DNA of 64,000 nt from Marinomonas shanghaiensis (GCF_003259175.1 NZ_QGOK01000021.1:1-64000), one strand, 5' to 3'; positions 47,801 through 56,238 are shown, counted from the stretch's first letter. Program-made: numbers and translations. Notes: generated by a model not told the origin, from the letters alone.

Positions 47801-48368
47801 GAAAGAGATTCGTCGCTTTGTTCGTTCAAAAATTGTGGATTTACAACCTAAGCGTGGTGATACACAGATTATGGCGGGTTTGATCGTAGACTTGCGTATT
47901 ACCAAGAGTAAAAAAGGTGGTAACATCGCCTTTGTGACATTGGATGATCGTTCCGCTCGCATTGAGGTGACAGTATTTCCTGATAACTATGACTCTTTCA
48001 AAAACGTTATTGTGAAAGATGAAGTGGTGGTTGTCGAAGGGGAAATTACGGTTGATGAGTTTCGTGGTGGTCAGAAAGTGATTGCACGCAATATTCTGGA
48101 TATCGCTCAGGCGCGTATTCGTTATGTCGAAGCGTTGCGGATTACTTGGACGTCTGAAACTGTCACGCCAAAAGAAATCCAAGCTCTGGCAAACTCGATG
48201 GCGTCCTATCGTGGTGATGGTTGTGATGTGGTGATTGGCTTTGATACGCCCCAAGCGTGTGGTGATATTCGTTTAGGAAGTGGTTGGAAAGTTCGCCCAG
48301 ATGATGAATTAATTCATCAACTTCAGAAACAATACGGTAAACAAAATGTTCAGTTAGTGTATACTTAG
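44892..48368 (+). CDS. dnaE: DNA polymerase III subunit alpha
   Basis: Catalytic subunit of the replicative polymerase. The 1158 residues (E. coli 1160) start with the PHP domain (FIHLRVHTEFSLVDG) and contain GPGRGSGAGSLVAYAL and the catalytic aspartates Asp404 and Asp406 in MPDFDIDFCMD. YGFNKSHSAAYAL follows, then a helix-hairpin-helix region and an OB domain near residues 980-1060 (IMAGLIVDLRITKSKKGG). The start is TTG at 44892 with a purine-rich AGAGGGATAA upstream. Confidence 0.99.
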   Translation: MSTSFIHLRVHTEFSLVDGLVKIKGLLGTTEFMSMPAVAITDENNLCGFVRFYKGAMEKGIKPICGADVMVAEDDEVEARYRFTLLATSNKGYKNIIAIISKGYQLGQVEGRPIIQREWIESHSEDVIALSGAGFGDIGYLLQKGRYEQAKSRMAHWMSVFPDRFYIELQRTSRPGEESYIHAVVPLASELDCPVVATNDVRFLKRENFEAHEARVCIHDGVTLDDPRRKRRYSEEQYFKTPEEMAELFQDIPEALENTVEIAKRCSVDVLLGEYFLPDYPVPEGMTMAEFFSKISYDGLVERFNFLTKKYGERIEKRRQEYWDRLDFELTIINQMGFPGYFLIVMDFIQWAKDNGIPVGPGRGSGAGSLVAYALKITDLDPLEYDLLFERFLNPERVSMPDFDIDFCMDNRDRVIDYVSRTYGRDAVSQIITFGAMAAKAVVRDVARVQGKPYSLGDKLSKLIPFEIGMTLKKALEEEPALPEFLAGDEDAAEVMEMAISLEGVVRNFGKHAGGVVIAPTKLIDFAPLYCEEDGSGLVTQYDKNDVEEAGLVKFDFLGLKTLTVVDWAVKNIDTINALEGKPPLDISLIDLEDRSTYDLLKRAETTAVFQLESRGMKELIKKLLPSRFEDIIALVALYRPGPLGSGMVDDFINRKHGRAELAFPHPDYQHQDLIPVLEPTYGIILYQEQVMQIAQVLAKFSLGGADLLRRAMGKKKPEVMAEQRLIFMEGALKNNIDKDLSGNIFDLMEKFAGYGFNKSHSAAYALVSYQTAWLKNHYPAPFMAAVLSADMQNTDKIVIFIEECRSMALALELPNVNESVYKFTVNPKGAIVYGLGAIKGVGEGPIEAIVEARKEGPFEHIFDFCQRVGKKVNKRVMEALVRSGAFDTIGPNRATLFACIDEALKRAVQDAKNQDAGMMDLFGVAVEENAQDAYKEIGIQHEWTPRQRLDGEKDTLGLYVTGHPIDEYEKEIRRFVRSKIVDLQPKRGDTQIMAGLIVDLRITKSKKGGNIAFVTLDDRSARIEVTVFPDNYDSFKNVIVKDEVVVVEGEITVDEFRGGQKVIARNILDIAQARIRYVEALRITWTSETVTPKEIQALANSMASYRGDGCDVVIGFDTPQACGDIRLGSGWKVRPDDELIHQLQKQYGKQNVQLVYT

Positions 48369-48492
48369 TCTCATTTAATAGTTTTGGCAATGGAATGCGG
48401 CGTTGAGACGCGCCTAGCAGAGCTGTGGGGCAAGAGGCTAATGGTCTTTTGTCGTTGAATTTGATGGCAACCAAACAGTAGTGTAATTAAAC

Positions 48493-49440
48493 ATGAATTT
48501 AAATTATCTCCCTTTTGAGCAGCCGATTGCTGAGCTCGAACAAAAAATTGAAGAGTTGCGTTTAGTCGGCAATGACAATGAACTCAACATAAGCGATGAA
48601 ATCAGTCGTCTTGAAGATAAAAAAATAGCGTTAACCAAGAGCCTATTTAGTAATTTAGGGGCATGGGAAGTTTCTCAATTAGCGCGTCACCCAAAGCGCC
48701 CATATACTCTTGATTATATAAAACATGCTTTTACTGATTTTGAAGAAATGCATGGTGACCGTCATTATGCGGATGATCGCGCGATCGTTGGTGGTGTTGC
48801 TCGTTTAGATGGCCGCCCTGTAATGGTGATTGGTCATCAGAAGGGTCGTGAAGTAAAAGAGAAAGTGTTGCGTAATTTTGGTATGCCTCGTCCAGAAGGT
48901 TACCGTAAGGCATTGCGTCTTATGCAAACAGCAGAGCGTTTTAATATGCCAATCGTGACTCTTATCGATACACCAGGAGCTTATCCTGGTATTGGCGCGG
49001 AAGAGCGCGGTCAAAGTGAAGCGATCGCCTTCAACTTGGCTGTCATGTCTCGCCTTAAAACACCGATTATTTCTACCGTTATTGGCGAAGGTGGTTCTGG
49101 TGGTGCTTTGGCTATTGGTGTTTGCGATGAGCTAATGATGCTGCAATACGGTACCTACTCAGTTATTTCTCCTGAGGGCTGTGCGTCTATTTTGTGGAAG
49201 AGCGCAGACCGTGCGTCTGATGCAGCAAAAGCCATGGGGATTACGGCTCAGCGCCTTCAAGAATTAGGCTTTGTGGATACTATTATTCAAGAGCCGCTTG
49301 GTGGTGCGCACATTTCTCATGAAGAAATGGCTAAAAGTTTAAAGAAAAATGTCTTAGCGGCATTGGATCGTATGGAAGCGTTAACGACGGAAGAGCTATT
49401 GGCTCGTCGTTATAACCGTTTGATGTCCTACGGTTTGTAA
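48493..49440 (+). CDS. accA: Acetyl-CoA carboxylase carboxyltransferase subunit alpha
   Basis: Alpha half of the carboxyltransferase that forms malonyl-CoA for fatty-acid synthesis. The 315 residues begin [21 protein letters not shown], the family N-terminus. They contain the crotonase-type core [19 protein letters not shown] and [13 protein letters not shown]. No Shine-Dalgarno sequence is visible in the 15 bases before the ATG (AGTGTAATTAAAC). The 124-base gap from dnaE holds no recognisable terminator or gene and presumably carries a promoter. AccD is not in the window. Confidence 0.98.
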   Translation: MNLNYLPFEQPIAELEQKIEELRLVGNDNELNISDEISRLEDKKIALTKSLFSNLGAWEVSQLARHPKRPYTLDYIKHAFTDFEEMHGDRHYADDRAIVGGVARLDGRPVMVIGHQKGREVKEKVLRNFGMPRPEGYRKALRLMQTAERFNMPIVTLIDTPGAYPGIGAEERGQSEAIAFNLAVMSRLKTPIISTVIGEGGSGGALAIGVCDELMMLQYGTYSVISPEGCASILWKSADRASDAAKAMGITAQRLQELGFVDTIIQEPLGGAHISHEEMAKSLKKNVLAALDRMEALTTEELLARRYNRLMSYGL

Positions 49441-49457
49441 AGCGCTTTTGCTTCTAC

Positions 49458-49488
49458 AAAAAGCCTCCTATAGTTAGGGGGCTTTTTT
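49458..49488 (+). terminator. Intrinsic terminator after accA
   Basis: AAAAAGCCTCC and GGGGGCTTTTTT pair (one G-U) around a short loop, ending in a T-run. It separates accA from tilS. Confidence 0.9.
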
Positions 49489-49532
49489 GTCTCTTATACC
49501 TATGTTTTGGGTATTTTTCTAAAGAGTTTGCG

Positions 49533-50840
49533 ATGACCCATTCTACATTGAAGCCATTATCCTCTTTGTCCCCTCTTCGCTTTAACGAGGCGTGGATCAA
49601 TGCTGTGTTTTCCTCTGCAAAGGGGACCGTGTGGGTCGGCTTTAGTGGTGGGGTTGATTCGCATGTATTATTGCATGCTTTGGTTAGCCAAGTGTCGAGT
49701 GAACAGAAGCAAAAAATGGCGGCTATTCATGTTCATCATGGTTTAAGCGTGAACGCGGATGACTGGCTTAAACATTGTGAGCTTATCTGTGAAGGGCTCG
49801 GTGTGCCTTGTGTTACTGAGCGAGTGCAATTAGAGGTTCAGGCTTCGTTGGAAGACTCGGCTCGTAAGGCTCGTTACCAAGCTTTTCAAACCGTAATGGG
49901 GGAGCAAGATGTCATTCTGCTGGCTCATCATGCGGGGGACCAAGTTGAAACCGTATTGTTTCGTTTGCTGCGTGGCACAGGCGGAAAAGGGTTAGCTGGT
50001 ATTCCGCCAGAAAGAGGGCTTGGTAACGAAAAGTCTCGTTTGATTCGTCCTTTTTTAACCGCATCGAAAAAGCATATTGAGGATTATGCTCAGCAGCATG
50101 GTCTTGTTTGGATTCATGATGAGTCTAATATTGATGAGCGTTTTACACGTAATTTTCTTCGTCAAAGTGTTGTGCCTATTTTGCAAGAGCGTTTTTCTAA
50201 CTTGGAGCAAAGCATTACCTCCTGTACTCAGCGGATAGCCATGGATTATGCGATGCTTGACCAGTTTGCTCAGCAGCAGCTCGCTGTTTGGTGTAATGAA
50301 TTTGGCGGTTTGAATTTATCTTATCTTTCTAAAAAAACAACTGACGAACGGCTTTTCTGGTGGCGATATTTTTTACTGGGGCACGCGGTTTCATTGACAC
50401 AGTCTCAGTTGGAAAGTGTGGATATGATGTTTTTCAGTGCAGAAGATAAACAGCCTGAATTTACATTTTTACATGGAAGAATAATGCGCCACCAAAATGC
50501 CGTTTATCTTTTGCCAATAGACGAAGAGGTTAAGTTGGCGCGGTTAGTATCGGATGAAATCTTGATACGTCCATTTGATTGTATTGGTATCAGTGGCGGC
50601 GATGATTTTGTCTTAAAGGCTCGACCGTTAGGGGAAAGTCTCATCATGCCCAATGGTAAAACCCGAAAAATTAAAAAATGGCTTAATGATCAAGGTATTC
50701 CAAGCTGGTGGCGAGATCATTTACCTTACCTTTATCAGGGGGATATTTTGGTGGCGATTGGCGATCTTTGGCGTCATCCTCACTATTTAGATATCCACAT
50801 CAAATGGGAGGTCAGAAAAAAACTGCCTTTTCCAAGGTAA
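49533..50840 (+). CDS. tilS: tRNA(Ile)-lysidine synthase
   Basis: Modifies C34 of the minor tRNA-Ile to lysidine so that it reads AUA. The 435 residues include the PP-loop ATP pyrophosphatase motif FSGGVDSHVLLHAL (38-43 core), AIHVHHGLS and the LAHHAGDQVETVLFRLLRGTG patch. The C-terminal TilS domains are less conserved and end PHYLDIHIKWEV. No strong ribosome site is seen. It follows accA across a terminator, the usual accA-tilS order. Confidence 0.95.
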   Translation: MTHSTLKPLSSLSPLRFNEAWINAVFSSAKGTVWVGFSGGVDSHVLLHALVSQVSSEQKQKMAAIHVHHGLSVNADDWLKHCELICEGLGVPCVTERVQLEVQASLEDSARKARYQAFQTVMGEQDVILLAHHAGDQVETVLFRLLRGTGGKGLAGIPPERGLGNEKSRLIRPFLTASKKHIEDYAQQHGLVWIHDESNIDERFTRNFLRQSVVPILQERFSNLEQSITSCTQRIAMDYAMLDQFAQQQLAVWCNEFGGLNLSYLSKKTTDERLFWWRYFLLGHAVSLTQSQLESVDMMFFSAEDKQPEFTFLHGRIMRHQNAVYLLPIDEEVKLARLVSDEILIRPFDCIGISGGDDFVLKARPLGESLIMPNGKTRKIKKWLNDQGIPSWWRDHLPYLYQGDILVAIGDLWRHPHYLDIHIKWEVRKKLPFPR

Positions 50841-50998
50841 ACCTTTCGAGGTAGCTTGTTGTTATGAATGTATTTTTATTTGGCTGTTAACTGCACATTT
50901 ATTTTGCGTTATTTCGATATAATTCTATTCTTAATTCAGGATGATACTGGTTAGTTTATTTACACAGCCTGCCTTCTTAATATGACAGGGTATTTCTC
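50841..50998 (+). promoter_or_regulatory. Probable promoter region of the efflux operon
   Basis: AT-rich gap of 158 bases after tilS. A perfect TATAAT -10 box sits at 50918-50923; the -35 is poor, suggesting activator dependence. No divergent LysR-type regulator, as found beside E. coli aaeXAB, is present. An AGGG site precedes the ATG at 50999. Confidence 0.45.
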
Positions 50999-51202
50999 AT
51001 GCTTCAGACGGTTGTTTTTGGTGGGTTAGAATTTAGCCCATTGGTTATCTATTTCCCGATTGCTTTTTTATTGGCTGCGCTGACACGTTTTATTCTTCAC
51101 CGTTTGGATTGGCATGATCGTATTTGGCGAGTGGCTTGGTTTGAAGTGTCTTTGTTTATTTGTTACTTAGCATTCACTGTGTATGTATTAGATGGAAGGT
51201 AA
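50999..51202 (+). CDS. DUF1656 small membrane protein (AaeX-like)
   Basis: A 67-residue protein with two hydrophobic segments (about 10-31 and 47-65) and the family-like opening GGLEFSPLVIYFPIAFLLAA. DUF1656 proteins almost always precede an HlyD-family adaptor and a FUSC-family transporter, exactly as here. It corresponds to AaeX of E. coli. The role within the pump is unknown. The next gene starts 4 bases after the stop. Confidence 0.88.
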   Translation: MLQTVVFGGLEFSPLVIYFPIAFLLAALTRFILHRLDWHDRIWRVAWFEVSLFICYLAFTVYVLDGR

Positions 51203-51206
51203 ATCA

Positions 51207-52067
51207 ATGGCAAAATATCTGCGTATTCTTTTGACTGTGTCTATCGTGATCATCGCTGTCTTTGCGGGGCGTTGGGTGTGGAATGAGTACATGCACTCAC
51301 CTTGGACAAGAGACGGTCGTGTACGCGCCGATATAGTGACAGTCGCACCAGATGTCTCTGGATGGGTGACACATCTGAATGTCATTAATGATCAAACGGT
51401 TAAAAAAGGCGATGTACTCTTTAGTGTTGATCCGCAGCGTTATCAAGCGGCTCTCAACCAGAGTAAAGCCAACACAGAAAACGCCTTATATTCTTGGCAG
51501 TTGGCTAAGCATAAATACGAGCGCCGTACTGCGTTGCGTGATCAGAATGCCATCAGTGATGAAGATTTAGAGTCAGCACGAATCAGTACCGATATTGCGA
51601 AAGCGAACTACGATTTGGCGTTGGCGCAAGAAATGACCGCACAGCTTAATTTTGATCGAACGCAAATACATGCCCCTGTGTCAGGGCAGATCATTAATCT
51701 GAACTTGCGCCAAGGGAATTATGTTTCTCAAGGCGGCGCGGTTTTTGCCATTGTGCAGTCCGATTCCTTTTATGTGACGGGGTATTTTGAGGAAACTAAA
51801 ATTCCCTTGGTGCATTTAGAGCAGCAAGCCAAGATCGCCTTATTAAGTGGTGGTGAGCCTTTAATTGGTCATGTGGTCAGCATTGGCAAAGCGATTGCGA
51901 ATACCAATACGCAGAGCAATGGGCAGCTTCTCCCGCAAATTCAACAAACTTTTAATTGGGTGCGTTTATCCCAGCGAATCCCAGTTGATATAAAATTAGA
52001 TTCTCTGCCTGACGGTATTCAGTTGAGTGCAGGTATGACCGCTACTATTCATCTTACTGAGAAGTAA
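51207..52067 (+). CDS. HlyD-family membrane fusion protein of an aromatic-acid-type efflux pump
   Basis: Periplasmic adaptor anchored by one N-terminal helix (about residues 5-25). The 286 residues then show SPWTRDGRVRADIVTVAPDVSG, the AaeA/EmrA-like signature, two lipoyl half-motifs (PDVSGWVTHLNVINDQTVKKG and IHAPVSGQIINLNLRQGNYV) flanking a coiled-coil hairpin (NQSKANTENALYSWQLAKHK), and a beta-barrel domain. ATG at 51207 is preferred over 51192 because GGAAGGT precedes it. It links the inner-membrane FUSC protein to an outer-membrane channel encoded elsewhere. Confidence 0.92.
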   Translation: MAKYLRILLTVSIVIIAVFAGRWVWNEYMHSPWTRDGRVRADIVTVAPDVSGWVTHLNVINDQTVKKGDVLFSVDPQRYQAALNQSKANTENALYSWQLAKHKYERRTALRDQNAISDEDLESARISTDIAKANYDLALAQEMTAQLNFDRTQIHAPVSGQIINLNLRQGNYVSQGGAVFAIVQSDSFYVTGYFEETKIPLVHLEQQAKIALLSGGEPLIGHVVSIGKAIANTNTQSNGQLLPQIQQTFNWVRLSQRIPVDIKLDSLPDGIQLSAGMTATIHLTEK

Positions 52068-52078
52068 GGGAGATCGTC

Positions 52079-54124
52079 TTGGAAGTCGTGCTTCGCAATC
52101 TGTTGTTGCCAGAAAGGCAGGCGGTTATTTTTGCGCTGAAAGGCGTTATTGCAATGGCAATGGCGTTGACAATAGCGCTTTCTTTAAACCTTGATCGTCC
52201 CTATTGGGCTTTGGTTTCCGCTGTGTTTTTGCAAATGCGGCCTGAAAGTGGTCTGGTGATTGAGAAGGCCATTTGCCAAATTATCGGCACGATTATTGGT
52301 GGCTTGTTTGGTATTTTGTTGTTGACGCAATTTATGCCTTATCCCTATCTGGCACTGGGTATGCTGGCGTTATGGTTGGGATTAAACGCTGCTTTATCTG
52401 CGATGGTTCGTCAGGCGAATTTTGTTTATGCTTTTGCTATGGCGGCTGTGACCGCTGAAATCATTGTACTGATGGTAATGGTGAGTCCATCAACGGCGGA
52501 TAGTCAGGCGGTTTTTGCTGTTGCGCAAGCTCGAGTCAGTGAAATTGTTATAGGCTCCATTTGTGCGGGTGTCGTTAGCCATATGTTTTGGCCTGTCAAA
52601 GTCAAAGACAGTCTGCAGCGGCAAGCCCGATCGGTGATTAATCAGACATTGCAATATTTAGTCACGGAATTGGACAAGTCTGGCACTCATGAAAATCGCC
52701 ATAAGCAAATAGATAGCATCATGGCGACTTTGGGGATGGTCAGTGAAGATTCCAGTGCGGTCAGTTACGAAGGGCCAAAAGGCCCCGGTCGTTCACGAGC
52801 AGCAAATCAATTGGCTCAAAAAGTGTTGTCTTTGTTGGCATTAGTGCAAATCTTTGGTCGTTTACAGCGTCGTCATACCGAGCTGATGACGCCTGTTTTA
52901 ACCCAACTTCTTGATCGATTGAGAGACGCGTTTGGGCGTATTGCAGAATCCGATGATTTTGACTATTGCTTAGAGCAAGTTAAAGCACTACGAAGTGATC
53001 TTAATGATTATCGCTCGAATCATGATGCAGACGTGCCTTTTGAATCTCATATGCTAAATGTGGGGGCGGAAATTACCTCCGAGTTAACGATATTGTTGCG
53101 GGCTTTTCGAGCGTTAGAAGAGCGTGACAGCACTTTATTGAATGCGCCAAGCATGTTGACTTATCAAGACCCTTTAGCGGGATTGATTATTGGCATTCGA
53201 ACCACGATAGTGTTTTTAATTGGTGCTGCAATTTGGGTTGGAACGGGCTCCACTGCGGCCTTGATGATTATGATTTTGCCCGTTATTTTTTCCATCATGT
53301 TAGCAAGATTGCCCCTCATGATTTTGAAAGTGGTTCTGAAAAGGCTGCTCGTTGGTGTTGTTGTGGCGTCGTTTGTGGCGATTTTCTTCGCGCTCAACTT
53401 ATTATCGCAAAGTTCTGGGCAATTGGAGATTTTATTGCTGATTTTGGCTGGGCCGTTTTTTATTGGTCTATTGCTTTTAGCGGATAGGCAAACTTTGCCT
53501 TATGGGTTGGGTTTTTGTATCCCTTTCTCCATTCTTGTCAGTCCCAGCAGAGATATGAGTCGGACTTTCTCCATCGACTACACACTAAGTTCTGCCATGG
53601 CGATTTTTGCCGGAGTGTGTATTTTATTTTGGGTATTCCATCTCATTACCGGACCGAGTGTTCAGTTGTTGGTTCATCGTATTTTTAAAACGACGTATCA
53701 CGACTTATTAGAAATCAATCAGCATGCTAGCCCAACGGCTTGGTATAACCGGCGTATGGCAGATAGATTGTTGCGCTTAACCAACTATGACCAAGGTTCT
53801 AAGTCGCGAGCCATAACCGACTTGGCTTTAACGGCGCTGAATCTTGGCCATGTTTCTATTCGCTTGCGCTCGATTTGTGAAGGCTTAGCGGGAAATTCTT
53901 TGTCATCATTGCAGCATTGGCAGGTGTCTTTGGCGAATGCTTTTTTATTGGCAAGTAAAGGCCGCTATGATGATGGTTTTGAGAAAGCGTGCAACTCTTT
54001 ATACCATGAGTTGATTCGCCTTGTGGGGGACTCGAATCAGGTTGAAGCCATACAAGGTATGTTCTTGCGTATCAACCTGACGTTTGAAAGAAGCGCCGAC
54101 GCTATTGCCGCTCAAAGAACGTAA
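52079..54124 (+). CDS. FUSC-family inner-membrane efflux protein (AaeB-like)
   Basis: Presumed transporter of the pump. The 681 residues have two membrane blocks, about residues 15-170 and 360-510, separated and followed by soluble helical regions. This is the duplicated FUSC layout of AaeB (p-hydroxybenzoate efflux) and YccS-type proteins. The N-terminus contains LDRPYWALVSAVFLQMRPESG, a conserved FUSC patch. The start is TTG at 52079 behind AAGGGAGAT. Substrate is inferred only from family, but the van genes nearby would handle related aromatic acids. Confidence 0.9.
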   Translation: MEVVLRNLLLPERQAVIFALKGVIAMAMALTIALSLNLDRPYWALVSAVFLQMRPESGLVIEKAICQIIGTIIGGLFGILLLTQFMPYPYLALGMLALWLGLNAALSAMVRQANFVYAFAMAAVTAEIIVLMVMVSPSTADSQAVFAVAQARVSEIVIGSICAGVVSHMFWPVKVKDSLQRQARSVINQTLQYLVTELDKSGTHENRHKQIDSIMATLGMVSEDSSAVSYEGPKGPGRSRAANQLAQKVLSLLALVQIFGRLQRRHTELMTPVLTQLLDRLRDAFGRIAESDDFDYCLEQVKALRSDLNDYRSNHDADVPFESHMLNVGAEITSELTILLRAFRALEERDSTLLNAPSMLTYQDPLAGLIIGIRTTIVFLIGAAIWVGTGSTAALMIMILPVIFSIMLARLPLMILKVVLKRLLVGVVVASFVAIFFALNLLSQSSGQLEILLLILAGPFFIGLLLLADRQTLPYGLGFCIPFSILVSPSRDMSRTFSIDYTLSSAMAIFAGVCILFWVFHLITGPSVQLLVHRIFKTTYHDLLEINQHASPTAWYNRRMADRLLRLTNYDQGSKSRAITDLALTALNLGHVSIRLRSICEGLAGNSLSSLQHWQVSLANAFLLASKGRYDDGFEKACNSLYHELIRLVGDSNQVEAIQGMFLRINLTFERSADAIAAQRT

Positions 54125-54159
54125 CAAAACAACACGATATGCGAGAGTCTAGATAAGCT

Positions 54160-54837
54160 CTAGACTCTTAACAACCAATCAGCCTGATCTTTGTATGTTG
54201 CGACCAATTCTGCGTTTAGTCCATCGCTTTGATGAATTCTCTCCATCGCTTGTTGATGATTGAAATTCCATGCCTTCATATGGCGTTTTGCCAAGCGTTC
54301 AATTGCTACGTCAACGGGAACATCTAAAAACCAATGCTCACTGAATAAGGCTTGGGACGCTTGCCAGCCGTCATGTTGATGCAGCAAATAGAGCCCTTCA
54401 ATTAATATGACCTTTGTTTCTTTTCGAATAGTTAAGTCATCTTCCGTCGGATCTCCGAGCGCATGATCAAAGCTTGGCCATAAAATGTCTTCTTGCTGAT
54501 AGCCGTGTTTAATGCGCTTAACGCGTTCTACAAAGGCAGCACTGTCGAATGTCCATGGAGCCCCTCGTCTTGCAAATGCTTCATCTGCATTGGGTAGGGC
54601 GCTAAGTTGAGCCTTTGATAGATGAAAACCATCCATTGAAAGGCAAATGACCTCAATGTTTTGCTGTTTGCTGAAATGACTCAGTAAATAATCTGCTAGG
54701 GTGCTTTTGCCTGAGCCTGGGCCTCCTGTTAAACCGATTAAAGTTCGGTTTGGTTGATTTATATAGGCTTGGATTTTCGCTAAGGCGTTTTTAACGTCCG
54801 CTGAGTCTGTATAACTATCATGTACTGCTGGGATCAT
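54160..54837 (-). CDS. P-loop kinase of the uridine/pantothenate kinase-like family
   Basis: A 225-residue cytoplasmic protein with the Walker A motif GLTGGPGSGKSTLADYLL (about 35-52) and a Walker B-like LSMDGFHLSKAQL. RRGAPWTFD marks the family, and VILIEGLYLLHQHDGW follows. This is the COG1072/YggC-like set of small-molecule kinases, also annotated as nucleoside triphosphate hydrolase or fructose-related kinase. AGGAAAAA precedes the ATG. No sugar transporter is adjacent, so the substrate is unknown. It is convergent with the efflux operon. Confidence 0.8.
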   Translation of the reverse strand: MIPAVHDSYTDSADVKNALAKIQAYINQPNRTLIGLTGGPGSGKSTLADYLLSHFSKQQNIEVICLSMDGFHLSKAQLSALPNADEAFARRGAPWTFDSAAFVERVKRIKHGYQQEDILWPSFDHALGDPTEDDLTIRKETKVILIEGLYLLHQHDGWQASQALFSEHWFLDVPVDVAIERLAKRHMKAWNFNHQQAMERIHQSDGLNAELVATYKDQADWLLRV

Positions 54838-54964
54838 AATTTTTCCTGTTATTGTTTTCTATCGCAATACTCTAGCATGAACTTATTCGGCAGGTTCGCC
54901 ATTTTATGTGAACTAAGCGATGGTTGGATCCGTACTTAATGAAAAACCACGAAGGTGTATTGTT

Positions 54965-55261
54965 ATGCAATTAAAAGAGCTTAAAAAAATCTCTCATATT
55001 GATAAGGTGAAGCTGCATTCTTTAGAGTCAAATTTGTACCAGCTGTCAATTGTTATCGGAGAAAAAGAAGAGTACATAAAAACCAATGAAGGGCGTTTTT
55101 TAACCAGTCATAACAAGTTAGATCTACAAGCTTTGTTTAAAGGCAAGAGTGTTGGGGCCATGGTGTTGTGTCATCAGAGCGCTTATGACGAGATGGTAGG
55201 TCAACCTATTGGTGTCAGTAACGCTTTAGAAGTGCCGCTTGGAAATACGGAATTATCATGA
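54965..55261 (+). CDS. DUF6482-like small protein
   Basis: From the ATG at 54965 (GAAGGTG seven bases upstream) this encodes 98 residues with no signal or membrane segment. It has alternating strands (NLYQLSIVIGEKEEYI) and a C-terminal CHQSAYDEMVGQP, the motif I associate with DUF6482 proteins of Pseudomonas and Marinobacter. An upstream in-frame start at 54920 lacks a ribosome site. Function unknown. It converges on vanR with a 10-base gap. Confidence 0.7.
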   Translation: MQLKELKKISHIDKVKLHSLESNLYQLSIVIGEKEEYIKTNEGRFLTSHNKLDLQALFKGKSVGAMVLCHQSAYDEMVGQPIGVSNALEVPLGNTELS

Positions 55262-55271
55262 GTCATTGAGT

Positions 55272-55997
55272 TTACATTGTTGCGTTTACATTGTTAAGCA
55301 CGTGCATTTTTTCGCCGCTTTCTTCCATTTGAGAGAAAATTTTTGCATAGCCGTGGGTCGCGTTAGCATGCTCCCGCATGATAGCTTCAGCTCGGCTGCC
55401 TTGTCCGTGACTGATGGCGTCAAATACGGCATGATGCTGCATATGAGCAAAGTTGAAGCGGCGATATTCTTGGGCTAGGTTGTTTCTATCAAAGGCCAGA
55501 GCGCTAACAGAGGCAAAAGGAAGATGTTCGTTTCTACTTAAGGCTTCTGCAATGGCGGGATTTAAACTGGCTTCTATGATGACCTGATGAAAGCGCTGAT
55601 TCATGTCGTGGTATATCGCGAGGTCTTGCTCTGTAATGTGGCCTTTGGCAAATAATTCGTCGCCTTGTTTCAGTAGGTGTAATAGTTCGGCAGTTTGAGA
55701 CCTAGATAAGGTATTTTCTGCTGCTTGTCTAGCCGCTAATCCTTCCAATACACCTCGAACTTCAATAGAGCCGCTAATCTCAGCCTGCGTTACCTGACGT
55801 ACCATGTAGCCACGTCCTGATAGTTTTGTCAGTAGACCTTCTTGCTCTAAGTTGCGAAAAGCAATGCGAACCGGTGTCCGTGATACGCCGAGTTGCTCTG
55901 CGGTGGGGATTTCCGCAAGACGCTGTCCTGATTCCAGTTCACCAGACAAGATCATTTGTCTTAAGCGACTGATTACCTGTTGTCCGGGTTTGCTCAT
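55272..55997 (-). CDS. vanR: GntR/FadR-family regulator, probable VanR
   Basis: Repressor expected to release DNA when vanillate binds. The 241 residues have an N-terminal winged helix-turn-helix (GQRLAEIPTAEQLGVSRTPVR through LEQEGLLTKLSGRGYMV) and a C-terminal FCD domain. The FCD metal-ligand pattern is visible: Asn in MNQRFH plus histidines there, in MQHHAVFDAI and in MREHANAT. It is divergent from vanAB, and three ATTGGATCCAAT-type sites lie in the intervening gap. This sequence is the known operator of Caulobacter VanR, which supports the name. No clear ribosome site precedes the ATG. Confidence 0.85.
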   Translation of the reverse strand: MSKPGQQVISRLRQMILSGELESGQRLAEIPTAEQLGVSRTPVRIAFRNLEQEGLLTKLSGRGYMVRQVTQAEISGSIEVRGVLEGLAARQAAENTLSRSQTAELLHLLKQGDELFAKGHITEQDLAIYHDMNQRFHQVIIEASLNPAIAEALSRNEHLPFASVSALAFDRNNLAQEYRRFNFAHMQHHAVFDAISHGQGSRAEAIMREHANATHGYAKIFSQMEESGEKMHVLNNVNATM

Positions 55998-56075
55998 TGG
56001 GAAGTGCTCATTGTCCAGCCTTTGAAGATTTTGTAAAAAATCATAATAACGTAAATATAGATGAAAAAATAATGT

Positions 56076-56087
56076 ATTGGATCCAGT
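56076..56087. promoter_or_regulatory. VanR operator 1 (11 of 12 match)
   Basis: ATTGGATCCAGT differs at one base from the palindrome ATTGGATCCAAT. It lies 79 bases upstream of the vanR ATG and well away from the vanA promoter, so it probably mediates autoregulation of vanR. Confidence 0.75.
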
Positions 56088-56183
56088 CGTGCGTTTTGCC
56101 TGTCATGGTGTGCAAGCATTGCTTTTAAAGAAGCTTTTATTTATCAATTGTTTAGCTCATTAGCTATTATTCATTATGTACTA

Positions 56184-56195
56184 AATGGATCCAAT
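56184..56195. promoter_or_regulatory. VanR operator 2 (11 of 12 match)
   Basis: AATGGATCCAAT differs at one base from the palindrome. It lies 15 bases upstream of the putative vanA -35 box. Its centre is 52 bp from operator 3, five helical turns, so both sites face the same side of the DNA. Confidence 0.75.
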
Positions 56196-56210
56196 AAATG
56201 CATAACTATA

Positions 56211-56238
56211 TTGTTTTATGATTTATTTTGTCTATATT
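56211..56238 (+). promoter_or_regulatory. vanA: Putative vanA promoter
   Basis: TTGTTT (56211-56216) and TATATT (56233-56238) with a 16-base spacer. The last three bases of the -10 box lie within operator 3, so a bound repressor would block polymerase. Confidence 0.55.

Noticed and set aside
47841..48254. 137-residue open frame antisense to dnaE
   Set aside because: It is fully inside dnaE with no start signal or recognisable domain.
50826..50846. Short inverted repeat AAGGT/ACCTT at the end of tilS
   Set aside because: Only 5 bp with a 2-base loop and no T-run, not enough for a terminator.
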